Assembly: GCA_026724425.1 (NCBI GenBank)
Contig: JAIUCV010000230.1
Span: forward strand, 310,001-374,000
Source of the DNA: Erythrophleum ivorense
Taxonomy: Eukaryota; Streptophyta; Magnoliopsida; Fabales; Fabaceae
Length of the DNA stretch: 64,000 nt
Reading direction: 5' to 3'
Positions 13,083-24,011 of the stretch are shown piece by piece. Positions within the stretch are counted from its first letter, which is position 1. Each line of letters starts with the position of its first letter. The position numbers and the translations under genes are program-made. The notes under the pieces are model-generated. The model ran no database searches and was not told the DNA's origin. It was given only the letters and a program-made list of their open reading frames with translations.

Positions 13083-13300
13083 CACTACCAAAACATTGCA
13101 TTTTGTGATGATTGTATAGCAGCAATTGTCATTACATCGATTGCATCAACCACTATCATTTAGCAGTGGTTGTTGACCAAACTGTTGCTAAATAGCTACT
13201 GTTGACAAAAATCACTATTACATAAAGTGTTGTTAAATATGATGGCTTTTGAGAATCGCCAACTCTTTGAGCAGTTACAACTACTGCTAAAACATTTAAA
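13083..13300 (+). mobile_element. Possible CACTA-type terminus with subterminal motifs
   Basis: Starts CACTACCAAAACATTGC and is followed by repeated motifs: TAGCAGTGGTTGTTGACC, TTGCTAAATAGCTACTGTTG and GAGCAGTTACAACTACTGC. The AGCAGTGGTTG motif resembles AACAGTGGTTG near 641, so the two candidate termini may belong to related elements. No partner terminus or target duplication was found. Confidence 0.3.
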
Positions 13301-14445
13301 AAACCCAGTCCCGTTAACACCAGATCTTAAATCTGCAAAAAGTATAAATGTCTCTTCTGTAATGCCAACAGCACAAGCCCATGCCTTGCTCAGTTGCTCC
13401 AACCATCATTCAACCTATTAAAACCTATTATTGTTGTCTACCCAGCACCACTAGCCATTCATCCCTCCACCATTTTTCCAAATCTCTGCCATTTTTCTTC
13501 CATTTTCAACTATTTTTTAGGTATTTTTCTTCATGTTTCACCATTTTTCAAGATTTACTAGATGATTTGTTAGCTCAAAGATTGTTGAAACACTTGATTA
13601 TTATTCTTTTTTGTTCATGAGGTATTTAAAATTTTGATGAGAGAATTTTTTTATTCATACATTTATATTAATTTGTAAAAGGCTTTTATTTGAATGTTGT
13701 TGACATTGTTCGAATAAGACAAGTTTTTTAGTGAGAATAAAAGAAATTAAATTCATGTAATAATATATTTATCTTGTTGTGAAACCAAAGAAGTTGCATA
13801 TATCCATTAGAAATTTTCCAACTCGAGTTATTATAATATATACTCAGTTCTCTTTCATATATTTATCTTTGTGGGAAACTTAAATAATGAAGCTACAATC
13901 TTATTTTCTTTCTTTCTCTCCGGTACTTTTTCAATTGATTTGGGTGGAGCGCCACTTGGGTAAGATATATTACCTTTATTATTAATATTTCCTCTTACTA
14001 CATCACCAGCCTTTTAAAATAAACAATTATTATGCTAAAGATAAGTATCTACTAATAATAGAAAAAAAAAGATTAATTTTAGCAGTAACTCACTACGAGG
14101 AATCCCAAGGGTTTAGGATTAGAAATGATGGGAACTTAGAAGGAATGGGCCACTTCATAAATGTTGAACCAAGAACAGGACATTTGATTAGTGACTTTCC
14201 AAGAACATTTCATATAATTCACAACAACCAACCACATTCAAATATTATGCTGGTTGTTCTGTGGACAGCTTATACGCTTTTAACTCCTGCCTCTCTAAGG
14301 ATATTTGCTTCATTTTCCCATTTAAGTCCTGGCGGAGGGAACTAAGTATAGGTCATAGAATAATGCATGTCTTTCTTCATGAACTAGAGTGTTCTTTCTC
14401 TTGTTATAATCTTTTTGAGTTGAAATCACATGTTGTTTTGTCCTG
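13301..14445. other. Intergenic or pseudogene-flanking DNA
   Basis: Slightly less AT-rich than its surroundings, with several open frames of 60-80 codons on the plus strand, none recognisable. Part of it could be upstream intron or exon remnants of the protease pseudogene that follows, but I could not identify any exon. Confidence 0.4.
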
Positions 14446-15150
14446 CATAGAAGGTAGTCCAGCTGCTTGTGCCGGTATACATCAAGGAGATGAATTGGTT
14501 GAGATAAATGGTAAAAATAATTATTTGAGATTAAGAATTTATTTATGAAGAGAAACAAGTGGCTTTGTTTTTTCTTCTTTTCTCAAAAACATAATTTCTG
14601 TTTGTTTCAGGGGAGAGGCTTGATGGCAGACTGTGAAGTTGCGGCACTGAGGTTTAAGCTCTGTTTGGTTCAACGGAGGAAAAGGGATTTAATGAGTTTT
14701 TATTTGGTTGGAAGGAAGGAAAGGGAAAGAGAGATTATTGTTTAGTTCAGAAGTGGAAGGGAGAAGAGATAATTATATTTGGACAAATTTACTTTTATAT
14801 TATTTTAATTTTTTTATAAAAAAAGATATTTATATCAATATTTTTTAAAACAATTATAAATCTCAATCTTTTTTATTTTTAATTCCTAATGAAAAAAAAA
14901 ATTATCTTAATTTTTATTACATGTTAACATATTAAAAAAATTAAAATATTAAAAACATTAAGAGACAATAAAATAAATTATAAATTAAAAAATTCTCCTC
15001 CCCTCTAAAACTCTCTAATTTGGAAGAGAGGAGGCACCCCTCCTTTTCAATTTTTTTAATCAAATATTTTATTCTCTTTCTCTCTCCTTCAAAAGCCTCC
15101 ATCCAAACACATTTTTAGAGGGAATGCTGGAACGACTTGCTACAGTAAAG
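14446..15150 (+). pseudogene. Fragment of a C-terminal processing protease (PDZ region), broken and MITE-interrupted
   Basis: A first exon remnant ends with EGSPAACAGIHQGDELVEIN at 14510 with a GT donor. The intron is 14511-14610. The next exon resumes in phase at 14611 with GERLDG, then a lone extra base near 14628 shifts the frame before DCEVAALRF. This pattern (GSPA..AGI..GDEL.EING..LDG....AA..LRG) is the PDZ domain of plant and bacterial carboxyl-terminal processing peptidases (CtpA, the D1 processing protease family). A MITE (14657-15114) splits the exon. If it and one TTA copy are ignored, the frame continues into RGNAGTT, followed by a second one-base shift near 15136 before ATVK and a donor at 15151. 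The catalytic S41 domain is absent. This is a dead gene fragment. Which CtpA paralogue it came from is uncertain. Confidence 0.7.
14657..15114 (+). mobile_element. PIF/Harbinger-like MITE, copy 1 (458 bp)
   Basis: Flanked by TTA at 14654-14656 and TTA at 15115-15117. The left terminus is AGCTCTGTTTGGTTCAACGG and the complement of the right terminus is AAATGTGTTTGGATGG. Purine-rich DNA lies inside the left end and pyrimidine-rich DNA inside the right end, with a long AT-rich centre and no coding capacity. The element at 34578-35060 is the same family in the opposite orientation: both share the GTTTGGTTCAACGGAG end and the phrase TATATTTGGACAAATTTAC (or its complement). The superfamily call rests on the TTA duplication. 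Confidence 0.75.
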
Positions 15151-15356
15151 GTTTGTAATCCACATTTTAGTGCATAAGCACTACTCTATATCCATTGATA
15201 TAGGCCTTGCACAGATTTTTGTGAGTACCTTTGAAACTGTGCTTTATTTTGTGGGATATATTTCAACATTCATGACTAAGAAATTTGTTTATTTAATTTT
15301 GTTTATGACTCTTTTAAATAAACCCAAACTAATTTAAATAAAATAATAAAAAGCAA

Positions 15357-15387
<31 letters not shown>

Positions 15388-15388
15388 T
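15357..15388. repeat. (ATT)n microsatellite
   Basis: About ten ATT units in an intergenic AT-rich setting. Confidence 0.9.
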
Positions 15389-15599
15389 TGTCCACCAGAA
15401 AACTAGATATGTATCTAATGAACTCTCGAGTCTGAAAATTAGATACATCTAAAACAAAAGATGGTAAACTGTTCCAATTGATGTCCTACTAATGATTTTC
15501 GTAATCTCCATTTAGCTATTATCGAAATACAAATTTATAATATTTGCGTGTAATTTCTCTTTGTTATCTTTTATCTCCCTCCCATATTTTGTTTAGCAA

Positions 15600-15614
15600 G
15601 CGCGCGCGCGCGCG

Positions 15615-15653
<39 letters not shown>
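15600..15653. repeat. Compound (GC)n(AC)n(AT)n microsatellite
   Basis: Three alternating purine-pyrimidine tracts run into each other: about eight GC units, six CA units, then about fourteen TA units. The GC/CA part has the composition that can adopt Z-DNA. Confidence 0.95.
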
Positions 15654-15656
<3 letters not shown>

Positions 15657-17248
15657 GATGAGCATTTGGGATATATGAAGCAAAGTTGGATAGACAAAAG
15701 ATTTAGAAAGTGTCAATCTTCCGATCTGGGAAGAATTATTGCATCGAAGGGCATCTAATCCTAAAGTGCATCTTTATACATACTTTCCAAGATATGGATC
15801 CTACCCTGTTGAATGTGCCTAAATCTAAGCTTTCAGGTTCAGCAACTAAACTTTGTTAAGATTGATATAAAGCTGTCTGATAAATTAAAATAAAAAGAAC
15901 TAATTAATGAAAGTGGGAATTGGAAACAGTAGGGAAATTTTAAGTGCTATGGAAGATAATTAATATGGAATTAGGGAAAGTATAATTAATCAAATTCATA
16001 TTGTTGATCTTCGTTCTTAATTTCCCTTCGATTCTAAATTTTGTGAAGGATCTGTAATTGTGATAGTTGTTATGCTGAATTAAACTTTAGTCATGGAAAA
16101 GATAAATTTTAGCAAGTAAGCTGAATCAGACTACTAAATAAATATTTTCGGTATATATGTTTTCTCATTAATCAATATGTTCTGGATTTTATTCTTGACG
16201 AGATATTATCATATTATTGTATGTTTTGTCACTGTTTATGGAAGTGAGGATTTATTATATATAAACTAATCATATATCTAAGGAATTAAGGTATGAGATT
16301 TTCGCTCATATAATTCATTTTATTTAAGTTGGTGAAAGTGGTGAGAATCACTAATAGTACATGAATATTGTTTGCTTTCCTTTGGAATATTCTAGAAGTC
16401 TATGGGAATGATAATCCTAGATAGTCATTAAAACGAACTTGAAAGGAATAATCTTTGCGTTCTTAGCAATATTTGGCTCTTGTAATTTAATTATTATATA
16501 TTTTTAATGACATTTCATATTTTTAACTAATATACTTGATTAAAGAAATAGGTATTGAGCAAGCATGGCAAATCATTCTCCATCGTATTTCAATCAAAAA
16601 AAATATTAATAGATTTAAGACTTGCCAACTGACCTGTAGAATTTTTTATTAAATAATATGGTAACTATAGGATTTTTTTATTTTTTTTAGGACTTTTGTT
16701 TTCATGACAATATTATTGCATGTACTAGACTTAATTTTTAATTTTGATGATAATTTAATTTTTTATTTAAAATTCATATAATTTTGGTTTTTGGTAAATA
16801 TGGTTCTCGCATATTTTTCTATGAGTTCTTGCAACTAAATTGGCTGCTCGGTCTGTGTTCTATCTTTGGTAATTTTGGTTTTCTCAATGCAATGTAAGTA
16901 AATACAATTAAGATAATAAACATGAAGTGAAAATGGAGAAAACTCTGTCCTTTGGCACCAATAAAGGAAGCTCAATCAAACAAGACGCTGAGCGGGTATC
17001 AGGCAAATTGCTGTGCAAAGCTAACAGGAGAGAAGAGGATTATATAATCCTCCCAAAACGGTGTCGTCACATTGATGAGCTTTATGGCATGGCGGTGTTA
17101 AAACGGTGCGTTTCGCACCATCCTTGGGCACGTGGACAAAAGGCAGCAATGCGATGGCTTGGACGGCTGCGATGAGATGACTGCAAGCACTACAGTATTG
17201 CAATGATTGTCAAATCTTTACCCCAAAAAAAAAGCAAAATCCTCCACG

Positions 17249-17437
17249 TCAAATTGAGAGAAGATTAGAGTTAAAGATTTAAAATTAAAAATATTTATTT
17301 TAAAAGATTTATTATTACTAAATTTAAAAATTTTACTTAAAATTAATAATAATATATTTTAAAGCAATAATAATAAGTCTTTTAAAATAAATATTTTTAA
17401 TTTTAGAGTCTTAATTTTAATTTTTCCTCAAATTTAT
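17249..17437. mobile_element. Foldback element with near-perfect arms, about 190 bp
   Basis: The core arm AAAATTAAAAATATTTATTT (from 17281), continuing into TAAAAGATTTATTATTA, pairs almost perfectly with the segment at about 17369-17404. Diverged pairing extends outward to AAATTGAGAGAAGATTAGAG on the left and TTTTTCCTCAAATTT on the right. The loop is about 50-65 bp. It is probably a MITE. A small-RNA hairpin is possible, but no known miRNA sequence was seen in the arms. Confidence 0.55.
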
Positions 17438-18509
17438 GATGTACTTAAAAGAAAAATAAAAAAGAAAGAAGGAGACCCACCCTCTCCTGAATGCACCAGA
17501 GGATTTTGGTCCATCCATGTGCTCCAATTTATTATATAATGGATTATTATCTAACAGATTTTACTCATATAAGACAAAAGTTCAAGTCAGCTCTTTTTGT
17601 GTGTGATCTGGGCCCACGTTATAACTTTTATTCCAGCCCAATTCAATATCAAGGAAGTCCAAAACATTTTCTATTATTAAAACAATTAGTTTGACATAAC
17701 TAAAATCATTTCCACACATTCATTAGGAGACTTTATCATTAACAATGATATCCAAGATATGGATGAACTTGAAATAACGGTGTAAACGCCTCCCTGTAAC
17801 AGCTCGTTGTACGTATGTAAGGCTTAATTCAGAAATTGAGTGTGAAATGAGAAGAAGGGTTTGGGTTAGTAAGTTCAAAGTGTCTCCAAAAGCAAAGTCA
17901 AGAAGCGGCGCTCCGTACCGTTTCATTCAGTTATTTAATATAGGATCGCGCAAAAACTGGTTCACGAGGTACACCTATCTTCACCATGCGTGCTTGGAGG
18001 CTTGGAGCTCTAGTATGAATGTATGATATATCGTTGAACTCGTATTGAGGTAGAAAAATCAACTTACCCGAAAATGTGGGTTTTTCTTATTTTAGCCAAA
18101 AAGCGGTTGGGTCACACGTTCTTAATCGTTTTAGTAAAACATGCGTCATCAATATATATTTGGACTAGAAAAAATATACAAGAAAATTCCTTGAAGTTAA
18201 GGTTCATATTTAAAGAAATGTTTTTGCCCATTAATAACTAAGTTAAGAACATTTAACTCATGAAAGCGCGTAATCACAACTTATACGTTCATATCAAGCT
18301 AACCTGAAAATTTTCGTTATAGAATTAACTTTCATTGTGGTCTGCCCAAATGACGATTATAGTGATGCTAATCTCAAGTTTTTTTTTCAATTTAGATAAA
18401 GATAGATCATTTATGTTGAGATTAGCAAAAAAAATTCTTTGAGATTGGGAGATTGACCATAAAGAAGTATAAATTATATTCTTCTCCGTATTCAAATTAC
18501 AAATTTTTT

Positions 18510-18690
18510 TTTATTTTAAAAACTCACACTCTTTTCTTTTAAAATCAAAATATGCGTTATATTAATCTCTCTTGTACTAAAAGATAAATTACAATTATAT
18601 ATATTTTGACCAAAATATATTTATATTTATTATTTATTTAATATAAAAGTTATTAAATATATATTTGATCAATATAAAATAGTCAACGTT
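18510..18690 (+). repeat. Dispersed repeat, copy 1
   Basis: Shares with 27370-27555, in the same orientation, a run of conserved phrases such as AAAGATAAATTACAATTA, TTTATATTTATTA, TATTAAATAT and ATTTGATCAATATAAA, with many substitutions between. It is an old interspersed repeat of unknown class. Confidence 0.5.
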
Positions 18691-21600
18691 TTAAATTTAG
18701 AATAATTTAAATTTATGATTTTAACACAATAAAACATTAAAATAAAATTTAATATATATATATATATATATTAATCAGTTATATTTTTACTTAAAAAATC
18801 AATATTTTTTCAATTTTTTGATCATATTTTAATTTTAGAGGTGGTTATATATTTTTTCATAATAGAAGAGAAAACCATGTAAGTATCTCTCTAAACAAGA
18901 GAGAGTAATTTATCTTTCAAAAAATTAACAAAGTTACAATTTGAACCTATAACAATATATTTAACCAAGCATGACATTATCACTTTCACTAATAGCCCAA
19001 TTAACTCCTTACAAAACTTTGTTGCAACACATTATGTCATTTTGATATCAGCCATAATGATGATTTAAAAAAGAAATTGCTAATTCCCATGTATCATGCA
19101 ATAGCTAGCCACTTTGTACGTATGAGAGCTGCTTATGTTGTCCTTGGAGTTAAAAATCTTGAACTCCAGAGAGACCAGACCAGGCATAGGATTCTCATAT
19201 CATTTATTAAGCCAAAAATATTAATGTTATGAAGTGTTCGTAAAGGTGACGGCACCAGCACTAGCCAACAGCATGCATATATAACAAATTAGTAAGAAAT
19301 GGTTATAAATGGCATAGGATATTGGTATAGCCAAGATTAAATGGGTAAATAACGGAGAAAGTCACACAGTTATCATGAAAGAAGCATAATTTGGTTTTCG
19401 TCCATTCATCAGCGACGTGTTTGACCAGCTAACCAGAAAAAAATAATAAGTGATGCATATGGAAGAAGAAGAAGAGGAAGAGGTTGCGTGGGAATTGTGA
19501 GAGAAGAAAAGAAAAGAAATTGAAGTCATTGAAACAAAAGCCACCCATCCAGATCCAAAGGGACTTTGTATCGTAATCTTTGTTATATATTGGGCTTTAT
19601 CTAACCAATACCTTGATTTGTGTATTCCGTGTTGGATCACCACGTGTATCACCCACGGATTTTAGGGGTTATTGCTTTCTCATTTTTACCCTTCTTATTT
19701 CTAAAACACAGTGGCCAAAAGCTACCTTTGTCATTCACATTGGGAGCTCACTTTTGTTTGGCTTGATTGGACCCTTCTAATTTATTTAGAGTAGTTTAGC
19801 ACTCATAGTTTTAATCACAACAATGCCCTCTAATTCATTTATGAAAGTAATTTAGTCCCTCATTTCAGTTAGAAACTAAATAAAATTTCTAAGGTGTTTG
19901 CTAAACATATGATATGGGAACGAATTTTCTTTAAAGATTTAACTATGTAGTTTTACATTGTAAAAGAATATATTTGTTATATATTATTAGAGAATTTGGT
20001 AGTATAAATATCAAAAAATTACACCTATTTTTTTGTCAAATCAATTTTTCACATCTAATTATTTTGAAAACAAAGCAACTAGGCAAATTTAAATTTTATT
20101 TTTTTGTGACAAAAGATTAAAATTGAACTATTGCTCTAGCTATTTATTACTTTTAAGTATCTTAATTTAATAACTAAAGAGATATCATTACTTTAATTAG
20201 CAATTAAAAAATTTAATTGCTCTAACAAATAAACAAGAGGCTAGGGTAATATTGCTTTAATTGAAATAAGAATGACTAACTAAATTAGTCTTTTGAATAA
20301 AGAGAGGGAGTAAAAGGGCAATTAATGAAGTCTTTTTTATTTTAATGTTGGTTGTACTTCACAAAAGAGGCTTCTCACTGTTGTGATCAGGCTTTTGGGT
20401 TAAAATATATTCTATTGACGGAAATTAACAAAATTAATTTAAGTTCTGGATTTCGTTCATGATCAAACCCTACATGTTTTCAATATCTTAACGCGCCAGA
20501 TAACCAATTATAATTGTTTATGATAATAAACAGCTTATGTAATTATTTTAACAATTGTTGCAATTTTATAAGATAAAAACAAACATACGGTAAATGAATG
20601 TGCAATATTAAAATTATAGATAACAAAGTTGTGTAAGATATAGACAATTAATTTTGTTGGCTTTTGCCACATTTCTGCATGATTTCGGATATATGCTAAC
20701 AAATGTGTGTATAGTTGATGGTTAAAATTATATACTCCTAATCCTAAGATGCTGCCAGCATGTATGACAAAGGTAACATTTTGATCAGTTTGAGGAAAAG
20801 GATGGTCAAGGACGAATTATCATTATCCGAGTATCACGTACTACCGAACAAACACGGTCTTAAGTAACAACAAATTAAGGTCGCCCTCTTTTTCCATGAA
20901 ACATAATCTACATAAATTATGTTATAACTAATTCGGCATTCTCATATACTTGAAATTTAACTTGTTAATTTTCAAGGCTTAGGTTAAAACTTTTTTTTTT
21001 TGGGTGAATCTTTTAATTTTGACGTGGATAATCAGTCTTCAACTAAACCGAAAAGATAAAATTAACTAAGGTACAGGCAAGTTAATTTAGACATCATCTG
21101 ATTAGTTAATTGAAAAATTAAGCAATAATGTGGACAAAACTACACACTAGAAATATTGTCTAAAGGAATGTGGTTAAATGGTCATTTTGTTTTGCTTGTT
21201 TAGCTTAATTGATTTCAAAATTTTTAATATTACCTTGGATCCGGAATCATGATGCATCATCTAGAGGGAGCCATAGCTGCATCCCAATAAACCAAAAGAA
21301 GTAAATTGGCAACTAATTAATTAATATTGCGTATGTTCTTTGTGAATAATGACTACATGTATAATAGTAATATATATAATCCCAATGTTTGACATTTACA
21401 CTGAATATGATGCAAATTCTCCAATTTTATATATGAACATGATTCAAGGTTAGCCGCTAGATCTTCATCATCTTATTAGTTTGACTACACCTTTTACAAA
21501 ATCACAATTAATGCAATAAAATAATTTATTAAGATTAAAGTAAAGTATATCGGGTTATAATGAATATGGTGAAGCAAATATTATCCATCAAGCACACGCT

Positions 21601-21860
21601 CACTTTGTCGAGATTAAAAGTCATGATTAATTTCAGACTACAAATCATCATAGTACTTAATTATTGTAGTAAAAAAATCACGAGAGCAATAGTGATTAAT
21701 AATCAAAATGATAGCAAGGTATATTGAAACAATGGATCAATGACATGAGCTGACAATGGCTCCATAATTCTTTGACTGAGACTACTAAGAGATAGATAGA
21801 TTTCATATTGTACATGACGAAAACCAAAACCCACTTTTATATGGCAAGTAAATCGAAAGA

Positions 21861-21877
21861 GGGGGGGGGGGGGGGGG
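21861..21877. repeat. Poly-G tract (17 bp)
   Basis: Seventeen consecutive G on the plus strand. Homopolymers of this length are prone to length error in sequencing. Confidence 0.9.
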
Positions 21878-22352
21878 AACCAAAAGAAAAGGTTAAAGTG
21901 CTGTATGAATTTTGTAATGGACAGTTAAAGCAGATTTTCTTCATTCGAGGCGATTTTTAAGAGTAAGGTATCCCATTCAACCGACATTTACCAAAGCCTA
22001 TTTTATATTATTACACCATATACACATTTATACAAAACATTAATAACTCAACAGGAGACGAAGAGGATAGTTTAAAAATTTTTAAATAGACTTAGTCTAC
22101 TTAAAAAATTAATTTTAAAAAATGCAAGTAAATCTTGCATATATTAATTATAATTTTTTTAGTAGGATGCACATTTCTCATAAATTGATTTAATTTATTA
22201 ATTTTTTAAATATTAAACCTATCTAAGAATTAATAATGTATCTTTCTGATACGATCATATCAAATAGCCAGCTATAGCTCAGAGTCCTTAACTTGTGTTA
22301 CTCTTCTTCATTTGGTTGCTGCAATAATAATAATAATAATATAAGCAGTTTT

Positions 22353-22360
22353 CTATATAT
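22353..22360 (+). promoter_or_regulatory. Candidate TATA box of the NAC gene
   Basis: CTATATAT lies upstream of a pyrimidine-rich segment (from about 22440) that would make a plausible transcribed leader for the NAC gene. It is preceded by a short ATA/TAA tract. Placement is inferred from context only. Confidence 0.3.
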
Positions 22361-22586
22361 TTCTGTGCCATTTATTGGTTGTGACGACCTTGTGAGTGAA
22401 GCTGGCAAGCATATATTGCACTGATCCAAAACACAAATCTCTACCTCTCTGTCTCTCCCTTAAAACCCACGTCCGTGCCCGTGAAGCGAAGAAACTGTGT
22501 AAAACCTAGATAGCTAATTAAGCTGCATAACTCTTTGTTTGCTTTCTTCTGTCCTGGAGGGATAGTCCCTTTCTTATCGCTAAAAG

Positions 22587-23989
22587 GTTTGTATTCTTTT
22601 GCTACTTTTCGCTTCTCCGCTTGTTACTCTGTTTCTAGTTGTTGCCCTTTTTGTTTGTGTCTTTTGTCTCTGGAGGCATTTTCATGGTACTATGAACTCG
22701 AAGTTTTGCTTCCTAGCTAGTCCAATATTGCTTGTGCTTTTAGCTCTTGTTTTGATTGAACTTGAGACAGATATCTTGTTAAACTGGAAGTTCTAAAAGA
22801 AATTAAAGCAAAAAGGGCTTGCTTTAGACTTCTCATACATTCGAAAAGCAAATGCAGTTTTTGCTTCTTCTTCTTCTTCTTCTTGCTTGGATCAGTATAA
22901 TCTACTAGAAGTAGACAATAGTATGAAAAATTTACACAGACGTGGGTGGGGTTCATCCTTCCAGTATGATTTCTCTTAGTTTAATTACTTTCTATTCCTT
23001 TTGGAAAATATCACATTGAGTCTGAAATGAATGATATGTAGTTCTTCTTTATTTAAACAAATCGCCGGATATGTGGCATATATTATTCTCTTTCTTGCTG
23101 CTTCTGAAGGGTTATGTATGTTCAGATATATATGTCAAGGGTGAAGGAATCATGGACAAAAAATTTCTTGTTTCTGTTCACAATCTGGTTTCTAAGTCAA
23201 ATTATATCCTTAAGAAATTAATAACATATGGCGCATGCAGGTTTAAATGAAGGGGCATATAAAGATTTGAATCCAAGACTTCCTCTTAACTAGGATTTTG
23301 AAATTGATAAGATAACGAGAAGTCAGGGATATGCCCAGAAAAGTTATACCTACTTTAGCTCTTTTTTAAGGATCATTCTAGGGTTAGCTAGCTCTCATAT
23401 TTTGACCATGTGTCAGAACTGTCTTCTACCTTTATTCATGGATCCAGATCCTATAGCCTCATTTCCATGGATTATACAGGATCCACCAGTTAACTATATT
23501 TTTATCTTCTTTAATATCTTGAGCAGATCTTTTAACTTGGTTCCGTATATATGTTTATAGGTGCCTAATTGTTTAGTTTAATTTGGACTTAATATAAAAT
23601 TTTTAATTAAATTTCTTTCTTCCCTCCCTCTCTTATTTTTTTAGTCATAGGAGCACTTTTTTGACTGTGTAAAGATGGAGAAATTAAAATAATCTCGAGA
23701 TTACCGAACTTTGGCCTCCATTTTTGGATTTTATTATGCTGCATGAACTGGTGGTTCAGCCCCTTCTATATTCTAATTAACAATCCTTCCAAAAGAGAAT
23801 AAATCTGTTTCAGTTTCATCCATATTGCATTGTGCCACTCGCATGCATGCATTTTAGTACTATTATAATGAAATTCATATGTTCTCATCTGACACAGTTA
23901 ACTAGGGAGGATACTCGTACATTATATATGAATATCACAAAATTTTCATGTAAATATGTAAATATGGATTTATGTTGTGTGTTTCTCAG
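22587..23989 (+). other. Inferred 5' leader intron of the NAC gene
   Basis: A donor-like AAAAG/GTTTGT at 22586-22587 and an acceptor TTTCTCAG at 23982-23989 bracket an AT-rich, T-rich interval. The start codon lies 22 bases after the acceptor. No coding exon occurs between them. The exact donor is uncertain. Confidence 0.35.
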
Positions 23990-24011
23990 GTAAGAGAGAT
24001 CTTAGAGGAGG

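Larger units (their letters stand above)
15151..17248. other. Intergenic DNA, no gene seen
   Basis: Contains an ATT tract (15357-15388) and the compound microsatellite at 15600-15653. A less AT-rich patch at about 16930-17200 includes the hairpin GGTGCG-TTT-CGCACC (17105-17119) and ACGGTGTCG-type words common in plant repeats. Its open frames do not resemble known proteins. Confidence 0.55.
17438..22340. other. Intergenic DNA, no gene seen
   Basis: No supported exon. It contains a TA tract at 18752-18771, a run of seventeen G at 21861-21877, and at about 18510-18690 a dispersed repeat also present near 27370-27555. A GAA/GAG-rich patch lies at about 19458-19520. The rest is featureless AT-rich sequence. 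Confidence 0.6.

Noticed and set aside
16927..17175. An 82-codon open frame in a less AT-rich patch
   Set aside because: No family motif, no splice context, and the patch contains hairpin words typical of decayed repeats.
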